Shown here piece by piece: positions 15,266 through 21,762 of a DNA stretch of 21,762 bases. The position numbers were made by a program, and so were the translations under genes. Source of the stretch: Candidatus Benthicola azotiphorus (GTDB taxonomy: Bacteria > Gemmatimonadota > Gemmatimonadetes > Palauibacterales > Palauibacteraceae); assembly GCA_947581745.1 (NCBI GenBank), contig CANPVW010000291.1, positions 1 to 21,762 of the forward strand. Reading direction: 5' to 3'. The first letter of the stretch is position 1. Each line of letters starts with the position of its first letter. The notes under the pieces were generated by a model. It did no database searches, was not told where the DNA came from, and saw only the letters and a program-made list of their open reading frames with translations.

Positions 15266-15580
15266 GGACCGGGTCTCCTTTGATCGGGTGACGACACCGG
15301 GAGAAGACACCATCAAGGTGCCGCGCGGACGGCCGAAAGGAAAGGTCGCAGAGCGCCCTGTGACTCTTTGTCGCACATCGGGCGAGGAGGGCACGCCCCG
15401 CTCGCCCGGCCGCCTTCCTGCGGCGCGGACATCGCCGCCGGTCGCGGTCCGATCCTTGCCCTCTGAACAGGGCTGATCGCGGTTCCGTGGGACCGCCGCC
15501 CATCGCTCCCCGCGACGCGCGACACGTTCGCGGGCGGGCCTCGAGGTGATAGAGACGAACGGGAAGGACGGGAGACTCTC
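15266..15580. promoter_or_regulatory. Divergent control region between the microprotein operon and the lyase operon
   Basis: 315 bp without a convincing gene. It must hold a leftward promoter for microprotein-SDR-CDP-alcohol phosphatidyltransferase and a rightward promoter for lyase-threonine synthase. It includes the microprotein SD (15274-15281) and the lyase SD-like GGGAG shortly before 15581. It also has a small hairpin, GCCCT (15458-15462) with AGGGC (15469-15473). No confident -35/-10 boxes, riboswitch or operator could be recognised by eye. Confidence 0.4.
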
Positions 15581-16966
15581 ATGCCGACACGCCGTCGATC
15601 CTGGGCCGAGCCCTGGAAAGTGAAGATGGTGGAACCCATCAAGATGACGACCCGGGAGTTCCGCGAGCAGGCGATCGTGGAAGCCGGCTACAACACGTTC
15701 CTGTTACGTTCCGAGGACGTGTACATCGACCTCCTGACCGACTCCGGCACCAGCGCGATGAGCGACCGGCAATGGGCCGGAATCATGCTCGGAGATGAAG
15801 CCTACGCCGGCAGTCGGAACTTCTACAAGCTTGAAGAAACGGTGCGGGACGTGTACGGCTACCAGCACCTGATCCCGACTCACCAGGGGCGGGCCGCCGA
15901 GCACATGATCAGCAAGATCCTGATCAAGGAAGGCGATGTCGTGCCGGGCAACATGTACTTCACGACGACGCGCCTCCACCAGGAGCTGGCCGGCGGACGC
16001 TTCATCGACGTGATCATCGACGAAGCGCACGATCCCGAGGTCATCCACCCGTTCAAGGGGAACGTGGACCTGAAGAAGTTCCAGGCGGTGATCGACGAGT
16101 ACGGACCGGACCGGATCCCTTACATCTGCATCGCAACGTCGGTCAACATGTGCGGCGGACAGCCGATTTCGCTGGGAAACCTGCGTCAGGTCTCGGAACT
16201 GGCGCACCGGCACGGGATCCTGGTGGTGCATGACATGACACGGGTGGCGGAGAACGCCCTGCTCATCAAGGAGCGGGAGGAAGGCTACGCCGACGTGCCC
16301 ATGGCCGACATCGTGCGCCGGATCTGCGACCTGACCGACGTCGCCACCATGAGCTCGAAGAAGGACCACCTGGTGAACATCGGCGGTTTTCTGGCCGTCA
16401 ACGATCCCGAGATCGCCGACAAGGCCCGCAACATGGTCGTGATCTACGAAGGACTGCACACGTACGGAGGGATGGCGGGCCGTGACATGGAGGCCCTGGC
16501 CATCGGCATTCGCGAGAGCATCGAGTACGATCACATACACGCACGCGTCGGCCAGGTGCACTACCTGGGCAACAAGATCAAGGACGAGGGGATTCCGATC
16601 GTGATGCCGATCGGCACGCATGGCGTGTTCCTGGACGCCAGGCGCTTCCTTCCCCACATCGATCAGGACCTGTTTCCGGCCCAGTCGCTGGCGGCGGAGA
16701 TCTACATCGACTCGGGCGTGCGCTCGATGGAGCGTGGGAACGTTTCCGCCGGGAGAAACCCGGAGAACGGACAGAATCGGAGACCTCACCTCGAGCTGGT
16801 CCGCCTCACGATTCCGAGGCGAGTCTACACGCAGGCTCACATGGACGTGGTCGCCGAGTCGGTCATGGAGGTTTGGGACAAGCGGGAGAGCATCAGGGGA
16901 CTCGAATTCACGTACGAGCCCAGGTACCTGAGGTTCTTCCAGGCGAGGTTCAGGCCGGTGGCGTGA
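15581..16966 (+). CDS. Tyrosine phenol-lyase-like PLP beta-eliminating lyase (tryptophanase family)
   Basis: 461 aa, fold-type I PLP enzyme of the tryptophanase/tyrosine phenol-lyase (TPL) family, which cleaves aromatic amino acids to pyruvate, ammonia and the ring. From residue about 35 the chain appears to align with Citrobacter TPL at a constant offset of +4 (recalled, not computed). It keeps Phe40, Tyr75, Thr128, Asp218, Arg221, the PLP Lys261 (MSSKKDHLVNIGG), Tyr295, Met383, Arg385 (RSMERG), Arg408 and Phe452. Arg385 and Thr128 match TPL Arg381 and Thr124, which contact the phenol hydroxyl; tryptophanase lacks them. TPL Met288 is Leu292 here. It also lacks the tryptophanase-specific insertion. 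TPL-type specificity is therefore favoured, not proven. Start ATG 15581 has GGGAG a few nt upstream. It is followed after 22 nt by threonine synthase. Confidence 0.9.
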   Translation: MPTRRRSWAEPWKVKMVEPIKMTTREFREQAIVEAGYNTFLLRSEDVYIDLLTDSGTSAMSDRQWAGIMLGDEAYAGSRNFYKLEETVRDVYGYQHLIPTHQGRAAEHMISKILIKEGDVVPGNMYFTTTRLHQELAGGRFIDVIIDEAHDPEVIHPFKGNVDLKKFQAVIDEYGPDRIPYICIATSVNMCGGQPISLGNLRQVSELAHRHGILVVHDMTRVAENALLIKEREEGYADVPMADIVRRICDLTDVATMSSKKDHLVNIGGFLAVNDPEIADKARNMVVIYEGLHTYGGMAGRDMEALAIGIRESIEYDHIHARVGQVHYLGNKIKDEGIPIVMPIGTHGVFLDARRFLPHIDQDLFPAQSLAAEIYIDSGVRSMERGNVSAGRNPENGQNRRPHLELVRLTIPRRVYTQAHMDVVAESVMEVWDKRESIRGLEFTYEPRYLRFFQARFRPVA

Positions 16967-16988
16967 CCACGGAAGCGGAGGCTTACGG

Positions 16989-18206
16989 ATGAGCTTTGTG
17001 ACTCACCTCGAAGCGGCGATCGACGGAACGATTCTGCCCCACGAAGCACTGCAGAGCGTACACGCGGGCCGGCCGCTCTGGGTGCGCTACGATCTCGACG
17101 CCGTCGGCGCGGCGTTGAACAAGCAGGAGCTGGCTGGCCGGGAGCCGACCATGTGGCGGTACCGCGAGCTGCTTCCGGTGTCGGACGAGACGAAGATCGC
17201 CTCGCTGGGTGAGGGAATGTCGCCCCTCCTCCGGTGTGCTCGGCTCGGATCCGCTCTCGGCCTCAGTGATCTGTGGGTGAAGGACGAATCACAGCTTCCG
17301 ACCGGATCGTTCAAGAGCCGGGGTCTCTCGGTCGCGATCAGCCGCGCCAACGAGCTCGGCGTGCAGCGTGTGGCGATTCCGACGGCGGGGAACGCCGGAG
17401 GCGCCATGGCGGCATATGCGGCGCGGGTCGGCATGGAGGCGTTCGTGTTCATGCCGGCTGACACCCCGATCGTCAACCAGTACGAGGCAGCCTACTACGG
17501 GGCTCACGCCTTTCTCGTCGATGGCCTGATCACGGACTGCGGGGCGATCGTGCGCGAGGGCACCCCTCACATGGACTGGTTCGACCTCTCGACACTGAAG
17601 GAGCCCTACCGGATCGAGGGCAAGAAGACCATGGGGCTGGAGCTGGCCGAGCAGTTCAGCTGGTCGCTTCCTGACGTGATCACGTACCCGACGGGCGGAG
17701 GAACCGGACTGATCGGAATGTGGAAGGCGTTCGCCGAGCTCGCGGCGCTCGGCTGGCTGATCGACGATCGACGGCCGCGCATGGTGTCGTGCCAGGCCGC
17801 CGGGTGCGCGCCGATCAGCACGGCGTGGCAGAAAGGAGAACGCTTCGCCGATCCGTTTCCAGCCCCTGCCACGTCGGCCAGCGGCCTGCGCGTTCCCGCT
17901 GCCGTGGGCGACTTCATGATCATCGATGCGATCAACGAATCCGGCGGCCAGGCCCGTGCGTGTCCCGAAGATTCGTTGCTGTACTGGGCTCGGCGGGGCT
18001 CGGAGCTCGAGGGAATCGCGTTCGCCCCGGAAGCCGGCGCTTGCCTGGGCGTCCTCGAGATGCTCGTGTCCGAGAAGGTCGTCGACCCGGAGGAACGGGT
18101 GGTCGTGTTCAATACCGGCGCGGCGCAGAAGTACATCGAGGTGATCGGCGGCTCAGCCCTGCCGCGTCTGTCGCCGCCGGTGGACTGGACGGCCCTCTCG
18201 ACGTAG
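16989..18206 (+). CDS. thrC: Threonine synthase (fold-type II PLP enzyme)
   Basis: 405 aa. Converts O-phosphohomoserine to threonine plus phosphate. The PLP lysine is Lys109 in LPTGSFKSRG. PTAGNAGGAM (131-140), PTGGGTGLIGMWKAF (234-248, phosphate-binding GGGTG), SCQAAGCAPI and NTGAAQKY (375-382) are typical of one threonine synthase branch. The N-terminus VTHLEAAIDG...GRPLWVRYDLDAV keeps the frame of the small zinc-ribbon seen in relatives but has no cysteine in its first 80 residues. ATG 16989 has GGAGG about 7 nt upstream and lies 22 nt after the lyase stop, so the two are co-transcribed. Diaminopropionate- or cysteine-forming activity cannot be excluded in this superfamily. The 3' end is 20 bp from the convergent lipoprotein gene. 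Confidence 0.88.
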   Translation: MSFVTHLEAAIDGTILPHEALQSVHAGRPLWVRYDLDAVGAALNKQELAGREPTMWRYRELLPVSDETKIASLGEGMSPLLRCARLGSALGLSDLWVKDESQLPTGSFKSRGLSVAISRANELGVQRVAIPTAGNAGGAMAAYAARVGMEAFVFMPADTPIVNQYEAAYYGAHAFLVDGLITDCGAIVREGTPHMDWFDLSTLKEPYRIEGKKTMGLELAEQFSWSLPDVITYPTGGGTGLIGMWKAFAELAALGWLIDDRRPRMVSCQAAGCAPISTAWQKGERFADPFPAPATSASGLRVPAAVGDFMIIDAINESGGQARACPEDSLLYWARRGSELEGIAFAPEAGACLGVLEMLVSEKVVDPEERVVVFNTGAAQKYIEVIGGSALPRLSPPVDWTALST

Positions 18207-18226
18207 AAACCGGGTCGCCTCTCCGG

Positions 18227-19468
18227 TCAGCCGGTCGGCTTCACCAGCTCCCAGACCTGGACGTGCTCCACGTCGAGCTCGTCGCCGTAGCGTCCGATCA
18301 CGTAGTCGTCGCCGATCTCGAGCGGCCGGAATCGATCGGGAAACGGGACCCGTCCGAGCCACTGTCCGTCTTCGGCGAACACCGACCACACTCGCTCGGG
18401 AGCTCCGGGCACCTCGAATTCCTGCGCCCACAGGTTACCGCTGCGGTCCACGAGGAGGCTCTCGTACGCCGGGAGGGTCGCCGGAACGGGGATCTCCTCC
18501 CAGCGCCGCCGGATCAGCCGCCGCTCATTGTCGTCGTCGGCCGCGTCGAGCTCCTCTCCCATCGCCCGTTCGATCAGGGCGTCGTCCACGACCACGGGCT
18601 CGGCCGCCCGCCGGACGATCTCCTGGAGCCTTCCGTCGAGTCCATAGCGCCGGATCTCGAACCGGTCCGTGTCGCAGATCCACACTTCGGACCCGCCCGC
18701 GGCGATCTCCGTGGAACGGGCGAATGCCGAGCTGGAAATCGTGATGTTGAAACCGCCGTCGGTCTGGCCAGCCTGCATCACCACCATCTCGGGCCCGGGA
18801 AACCGTCCCAGCTCGCGCGCGCTGTCGCCCGGCAGGCCGCTCACGTACACGCTCAGCGTGTCGCGGCGAACCTCTCCCTCCGGGGGAGGCCCATCGGGGC
18901 CCCCGAACACGCGAAACGTGTAGACGGCCCTTCCGTCCGGGAGCAGGGATTGCACGAATGCGAATCCGCTTTCGCTGGGACCCTCCAGCGGGCGCGCATC
19001 GAGGAACGTGCCGTCCGGTCCGAACCTCGAGATGCGGCGCTGTCGGAAATCGTACGTGAGCAGCGTATCACCGGGTCCGGCGACCACCTGCGTCAGCCCC
19101 ATGAACTCCCCGGGACCCTCTCCCTCCCTTCCGACGGTCCACAGGTGCCTCCCGTCCGCCGAAAACCGGCGCAGGTCGTCGCTCCCGAAACTCCCGAGCA
19201 CGAAGCTCCCGTCGGACAGGCGACTGGCCGCGCTCACCTGGAACAGCTGCGTCTCGTCCGGCCCGTCCAGCTGGCCGATGTCCACGATCGGTCGGTCACC
19301 CAGCCGCCAAGCCGCACCTTCGGTCCACGCCGGGGCGGCGCTCTCCACGATCCGCACGCCGGCGCTGTCGCGAACGGCAGCTTTCGTCTCCGGAGCCGCC
19401 GACTCCGCGCAGGAAGCCGACAGGCCCGCGCACACCAGCCCGATCATCCAACTCCAGTGAAGCCGCAT
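18227..19468 (-). CDS. Exported beta-propeller lipoprotein (NHL/6-bladed type)
   Basis: 413 aa. The N-terminus MRLHWSWMIGLVCAGLSASC is a signal sequence ending in a lipobox-like LSASC with Cys20, though position -3 is Ser, so lipidation is likely but not canonical. The body shows repeated propeller blades: SRLSDGSFVLGSFGSDDLRRFSADGRHLWTVG, GDTLLTYDFRQRRISRFGPDGTFLD, SEVWICDTDRFEIRRYGLDGRLQEIVRR and SGNLWAQEFE...VFAEDGQWLG. GREGEGPGEF is a hallmark of the 6-bladed family in Bacteroidota- and Gemmatimonadota-like genomes. No enzyme motif; ligand unknown. The frame is open far upstream, but ATG 19468 has GGGGAGA at 6-nt spacing and starts the signal peptide. It is divergent from homoserine dehydrogenase and separates the two threonine-related gene pairs. 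Confidence 0.88.
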   Translation of the reverse strand: MRLHWSWMIGLVCAGLSASCAESAAPETKAAVRDSAGVRIVESAAPAWTEGAAWRLGDRPIVDIGQLDGPDETQLFQVSAASRLSDGSFVLGSFGSDDLRRFSADGRHLWTVGREGEGPGEFMGLTQVVAGPGDTLLTYDFRQRRISRFGPDGTFLDARPLEGPSESGFAFVQSLLPDGRAVYTFRVFGGPDGPPPEGEVRRDTLSVYVSGLPGDSARELGRFPGPEMVVMQAGQTDGGFNITISSSAFARSTEIAAGGSEVWICDTDRFEIRRYGLDGRLQEIVRRAAEPVVVDDALIERAMGEELDAADDDNERRLIRRRWEEIPVPATLPAYESLLVDRSGNLWAQEFEVPGAPERVWSVFAEDGQWLGRVPFPDRFRPLEIGDDYVIGRYGDELDVEHVQVWELVKPTG

Positions 19469-19612
19469 TCGAATTCTCCCCTCGTTCGACGAGCATTGCC
19501 CCTGCCGCTGCGTCTGACCGAAGATGTCGCCGGGAGGAGCGCCGACACCAGCAGGACGTGTATCTTCATCCCGCTGCAGGTCGTCCCGGACTCGACAGGA
19601 GCGCGGAATACC
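19469..19612. promoter_or_regulatory. Divergent promoter region, lipoprotein / homoserine dehydrogenase
   Basis: 144 bp between two divergent starts, so it must carry both promoters. It holds the lipoprotein SD next to 19468 and an AGGAG about 11 nt before the dehydrogenase ATG. TATCTT near 19560 is -10-like, but no -35 at proper spacing was found. No repeat or operator stands out. Confidence 0.35.
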
Positions 19613-20656
19613 ATGGAGTACAGACTGGCCCTCATCGGCTTCGGCAACGTCGGGCAGGGATTCACGGAGATCCTTCGCGATCACGGGCCGAGGCTGCTCG
19701 AGCAGTTCGGGGTCCGATTCCGGATCGTCGGCGTGAGCGATCAGCTCAAGGGAAGCGTCCACGATCCGGCCGGACTGGAGCCCGGTGAACTTCTGGATGC
19801 CGTTCGTCTCGCCGGCAATTTCGGAGGAGTGCAAGCGGTGGATCGGGGATGGGACGGGCTCGAGATGGCTCGCCGGAGCGCCGCGGACGTGGTGGTCGAA
19901 CTCAGCTACACGGACCTGGAGACAGGCGAGCCGGCGACGGGCCACATCAGGGCGGCCCTGGAGGCCGGGAAGAGCGTCGTGACCACCAACAAGGGGCCGA
20001 TCGCGCTTCACTACGCGGAACTGTCGGAACTGGCCGCGGAGCGGGGTCTGGAGCTCGGGGTGGAGGGGACGGTGATGAGCGGGACGCCCGCGGTGCTCAA
20101 CGGAATGAACCTGCTCAGGGCGGCCGGGATCGAGAGGGTCCAGGGCATCCTGAACGGCACCTGCAACTACATCCTGACCCGCATGGAGGAGGGGTCCACG
20201 TACGAGGATGCCCTCAGGGAGGCGCAGGAAAACGGTTACGCGGAAGCGGACCCGACCGGGGACGTCGAAGGTTTCGACGCGGCCGGCAAGGTCGTGATCC
20301 TCGCAAACCTCCTGATGGGGGCGCCGATCGGCATGGAGGACGTGGACCGGACGGGAATCTCCGCACTCACGCCGGCGGACATCGAAGCCGCCCGGGACGC
20401 GGGTGAACGCTGGAAGCTGATCGGAGCGCTCGAGCCGAGGGATGGCGGAGTATACGCTTCGGTGCGGCCCGAGCGGGTGCCCCTCTCGCATCCGCTCGCC
20501 TCGGTCAGCGGCGCCACCAACGCGGTGACCTACAGCACGGAGCTGCTCGGCGATGTGACTCTCGTGGGACCGGGCGCGGGGCGACTGGAGACCGGATACG
20601 CGGTCCTCGTGGACCTCCTGGAGATCCAGCGCACGGCGGCCCGCCGGGGAGCCTGA
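19613..20656 (+). CDS. hom: Homoserine dehydrogenase, short form without ACT domain
   Basis: 347 aa. Interconverts aspartate 4-semialdehyde and homoserine with NAD(P). The Rossmann motif GFGNVGQG is at 9-16, TTNKGPIA with Lys127 at 124-131, and the HSD signature GILNGTCNYILTRM at 178-191. The substrate-binding EADPTGDVEGFDAAGKVVILANL (211-233) provides Glu211, Asp222 and Lys226. It ends soon after the catalytic domain (GAGRLETGYAVLVDLLEI), so the C-terminal ACT domain of most bacterial enzymes, which senses threonine, is absent. ATG 19613 has AGGAG at a rather long 11-nt spacing. The next gene, an aldehyde dehydrogenase, follows after 17 nt in the same operon. Feedback inhibition by threonine through ACT is not expected. 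Confidence 0.9.
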   Translation: MEYRLALIGFGNVGQGFTEILRDHGPRLLEQFGVRFRIVGVSDQLKGSVHDPAGLEPGELLDAVRLAGNFGGVQAVDRGWDGLEMARRSAADVVVELSYTDLETGEPATGHIRAALEAGKSVVTTNKGPIALHYAELSELAAERGLELGVEGTVMSGTPAVLNGMNLLRAAGIERVQGILNGTCNYILTRMEEGSTYEDALREAQENGYAEADPTGDVEGFDAAGKVVILANLLMGAPIGMEDVDRTGISALTPADIEAARDAGERWKLIGALEPRDGGVYASVRPERVPLSHPLASVSGATNAVTYSTELLGDVTLVGPGAGRLETGYAVLVDLLEIQRTAARRGA

Positions 20657-20673
20657 GACATAAGGAGAGCACC

Positions 20674-21762
20674 ATGCGCATGTTCCTGGACGGGGAGTGG
20701 GTGGATAGGAACGACCGGCGGGAGGTGGTGGACCCGGCGTCCGGTGAGGTGATCGATACCGTTCCCGAAGCTACGGCCGACGACATGCAGTCCGCGATCG
20801 CGGCTGCACGCGGGGCGTTCGAGGCCCGCCATCCGATCGCGGCCCACCAGCGCATCGACATCCTGCGACGGGCCGCCGACCAGGTCGGCGGAAGGCACGA
20901 GGAGTTCTCCCGGACCATCGCGCGAGAAGGAATCAAGACGATCCGGGAAGCGCGTAAGGAGGTCACCCGGTGCATCGAGACGCTCCGCGTGAGCTCCGAG
21001 GAGGCGCGCCGGATCGGGGGGGAGACCGTGCCCTTCGATCAGAGCCCCGGCGCCGAGAACCGGTTCGGCTACTACACGCGCGTGCCGGTCGGAGTGGTCG
21101 GGGCGATCACCCCTTTCAACGATCCCCTCAACCTGGTGGCGCACAAGGTCGGACCGGCGATCGCGGCCGGGAACGCCGTGATCGTGAAGCCGCACGAGGA
21201 AACTCCGCTGAGCGCGCTGCTGCTCGCGGAGGCCTTCGAGGCGGCGGGCCTGCCTTCCGGTCTGCTGCAGGTCGTGACGGGCGCCGGAAGCGTAGTGGGC
21301 GACGCGCTGGTCACGGACCATCGCGTCCGGACGCTCTCCTTCTCGGGTGGTCGGGAGACCGGAGAGAGGATTCTGGCCCGGGCGGGAATGAAGAAGGTGA
21401 GCATGGAGCTGGGCAGCATCGCGCCCGTGATCGTGATGGCCGACGCCGACCTGGAGGCGGCCGTGGCCTCCTGCGTGAGCGGAGCCTACTGGGCCGCCGG
21501 GCAGAACTGCCTGCACGTGCAGCGACTGCTGGTTCAGGAGGGCGTGTACGACGAGTTCGTGCCGCGGTTCGTCGAGGCCGCCGCGACCTACGTGGTGGGA
21601 GACAAGCTGGACGAGGCCACGGACATGGGTCCGCTGATCAACGAGAAGGCCGCCCGCCGGGTGGAGACGTGGGTGAGTGAGGCGGTGGAGGCCGGTGCAC
21701 GGCTCCTGACAGGTGGGAAGAGAGAGGGCAACTTCTACTTTCCGACTCTCCTGGATCGGGCG
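20674..21762 (+). CDS. NAD(P)-dependent aldehyde dehydrogenase (3' end outside window)
   Basis: The first 363 residues of a protein that would normally be about 475-490 aa. Oxidises an aldehyde to the acid. Seen are Asn149 of the oxyanion hole (TPFNDPLN), the cofactor Lys172 (VKPHEETP), SFSGGRETG (222-230, where most ALDHs have FTGS), general base Glu245 in MELGSIAP (usually ELGG) and the catalytic Cys279 in AGQNCLHVQR. The overall wording (VGVVGAITPFNDPLNLVAHKVGPAIAAGN) is closest to the lactaldehyde / non-phosphorylating glyceraldehyde-3-phosphate dehydrogenase branch that I remember. ATG 20674 follows a strong TAAGGAG SD at about 6 nt. Co-transcribed with homoserine dehydrogenase, so an amino-acid-derived semialdehyde is a candidate substrate, but this is inference. 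Confidence 0.9.
   Translation, partial: MRMFLDGEWVDRNDRREVVDPASGEVIDTVPEATADDMQSAIAAARGAFEARHPIAAHQRIDILRRAADQVGGRHEEFSRTIAREGIKTIREARKEVTRCIETLRVSSEEARRIGGETVPFDQSPGAENRFGYYTRVPVGVVGAITPFNDPLNLVAHKVGPAIAAGNAVIVKPHEETPLSALLLAEAFEAAGLPSGLLQVVTGAGSVVGDALVTDHRVRTLSFSGGRETGERILARAGMKKVSMELGSIAPVIVMADADLEAAVASCVSGAYWAAGQNCLHVQRLLVQEGVYDEFVPRFVEAAATYVVGDKLDEATDMGPLINEKAARRVETWVSEAVEAGARLLTGGKREGNFYFPTLLDRA

Noticed and set aside
15153..15503. N-terminal extension of the SDR frame (117 codons)
   Set aside because: Arg-rich, non-homologous, overlaps the microprotein and its SD; the SDR fold begins at MNELDGSWILVTG.
15266..15580. Possible promoter boxes and a riboswitch in the divergent region
   Set aside because: No -35/-10 pair with proper spacing and no recognisable aptamer; only a 5-bp hairpin at 15458-15473, too weak to call.
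18209..18227. ACCGG/CCGGT inverted repeat as bidirectional terminator between threonine synthase and the lipoprotein gene
   Set aside because: Only five base pairs with a 9-nt loop and no T-run, overlapping the lipoprotein stop; not distinguishable from chance in GC-rich DNA.
17720..19612. Long + strand open frame running into homoserine dehydrogenase
   Set aside because: The part before 19613 is out-of-frame shadow of threonine synthase and antisense of the lipoprotein; homology to homoserine dehydrogenase starts only at MEYRLALIGFG.
1..21762. Defence island, phage, CRISPR or toxin-antitoxin content
   Set aside because: No repeats, integrase, transposase, nuclease or toxin-like gene was seen; all larger genes fit metabolic or envelope families.

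Overview
The window is 21.8 kb of GC-rich bacterial chromosome. Its gene content suggests a Gemmatimonadota-like or related didermic soil/sediment lineage: a DUF5916 outer-membrane protein, a DUF4139 protein, a three-helix TolB/FlgO-TPR protein, a beta-propeller lipoprotein, and a rhomboid with a short C-terminal tail. A TolC-type efflux protein and the DUF5916 barrel argue for an outer membrane. The taxonomic guess is inference from family content only. I see no rRNA, tRNA, CRISPR array, transposase, phage gene or resolvable mobile element. Coding density is high and almost all genes have recognisable families.

Layout. (1) 1-1205: the 3' part of a TolC-family gene. (2) 1221-5715: convergent to it, a class III-like PPK2 polyphosphate kinase; then an exported RidA-family protein on the + strand; then, reading leftwards, a two-gene operon of a GNAT/GNAT/cyclic-nucleotide-binding fusion and a cyclic 2,3-diphosphoglycerate synthetase-like GTPase, preceded by a 19-codon leader ORF overlapping the fusion gene by 4 nt. 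(3) 5852-12011: a leftward envelope set of rhomboid protease, DUF5916 barrel protein and membrane TolB/TPR protein. (4) 12060-15265: a leftward set of a 27-residue membrane microprotein, a YdfG-type SDR, a CDP-alcohol phosphatidyltransferase (4-nt overlap) and a DUF4139 secreted protein, closed by a strong hairpin. (5) 15266-15580: a divergent control region. (6) 15581-18206: a rightward pair of a tyrosine phenol-lyase-like PLP enzyme and a threonine synthase. (7) 18227-19468: a propeller lipoprotein on the minus strand. (8) 19613-21762: homoserine dehydrogenase followed by an aldehyde dehydrogenase that runs off the window.

How the genes may work together. The right third centres on threonine, homoserine and beta-elimination amino-acid chemistry: TPL-like lyase, threonine synthase, homoserine dehydrogenase, aldehyde dehydrogenase, and a YdfG-like dehydrogenase whose family oxidises serine and allo-threonine. 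The 1.2-5.7 kb block groups phosphate or energy metabolite enzymes (PPK2, cDPGS-like) with a possible cAMP-responsive acetyltransferase. The best leads for something undescribed are the fusion/cDPGS operon with its leader peptide, the lyase/threonine synthase operon, the exported RidA and the microprotein. Start codons were chosen by eye from Shine-Dalgarno (SD) spacing and family start positions. Functions are family-level unless catalytic residues are named. All family comparisons are from memory, not from a search.
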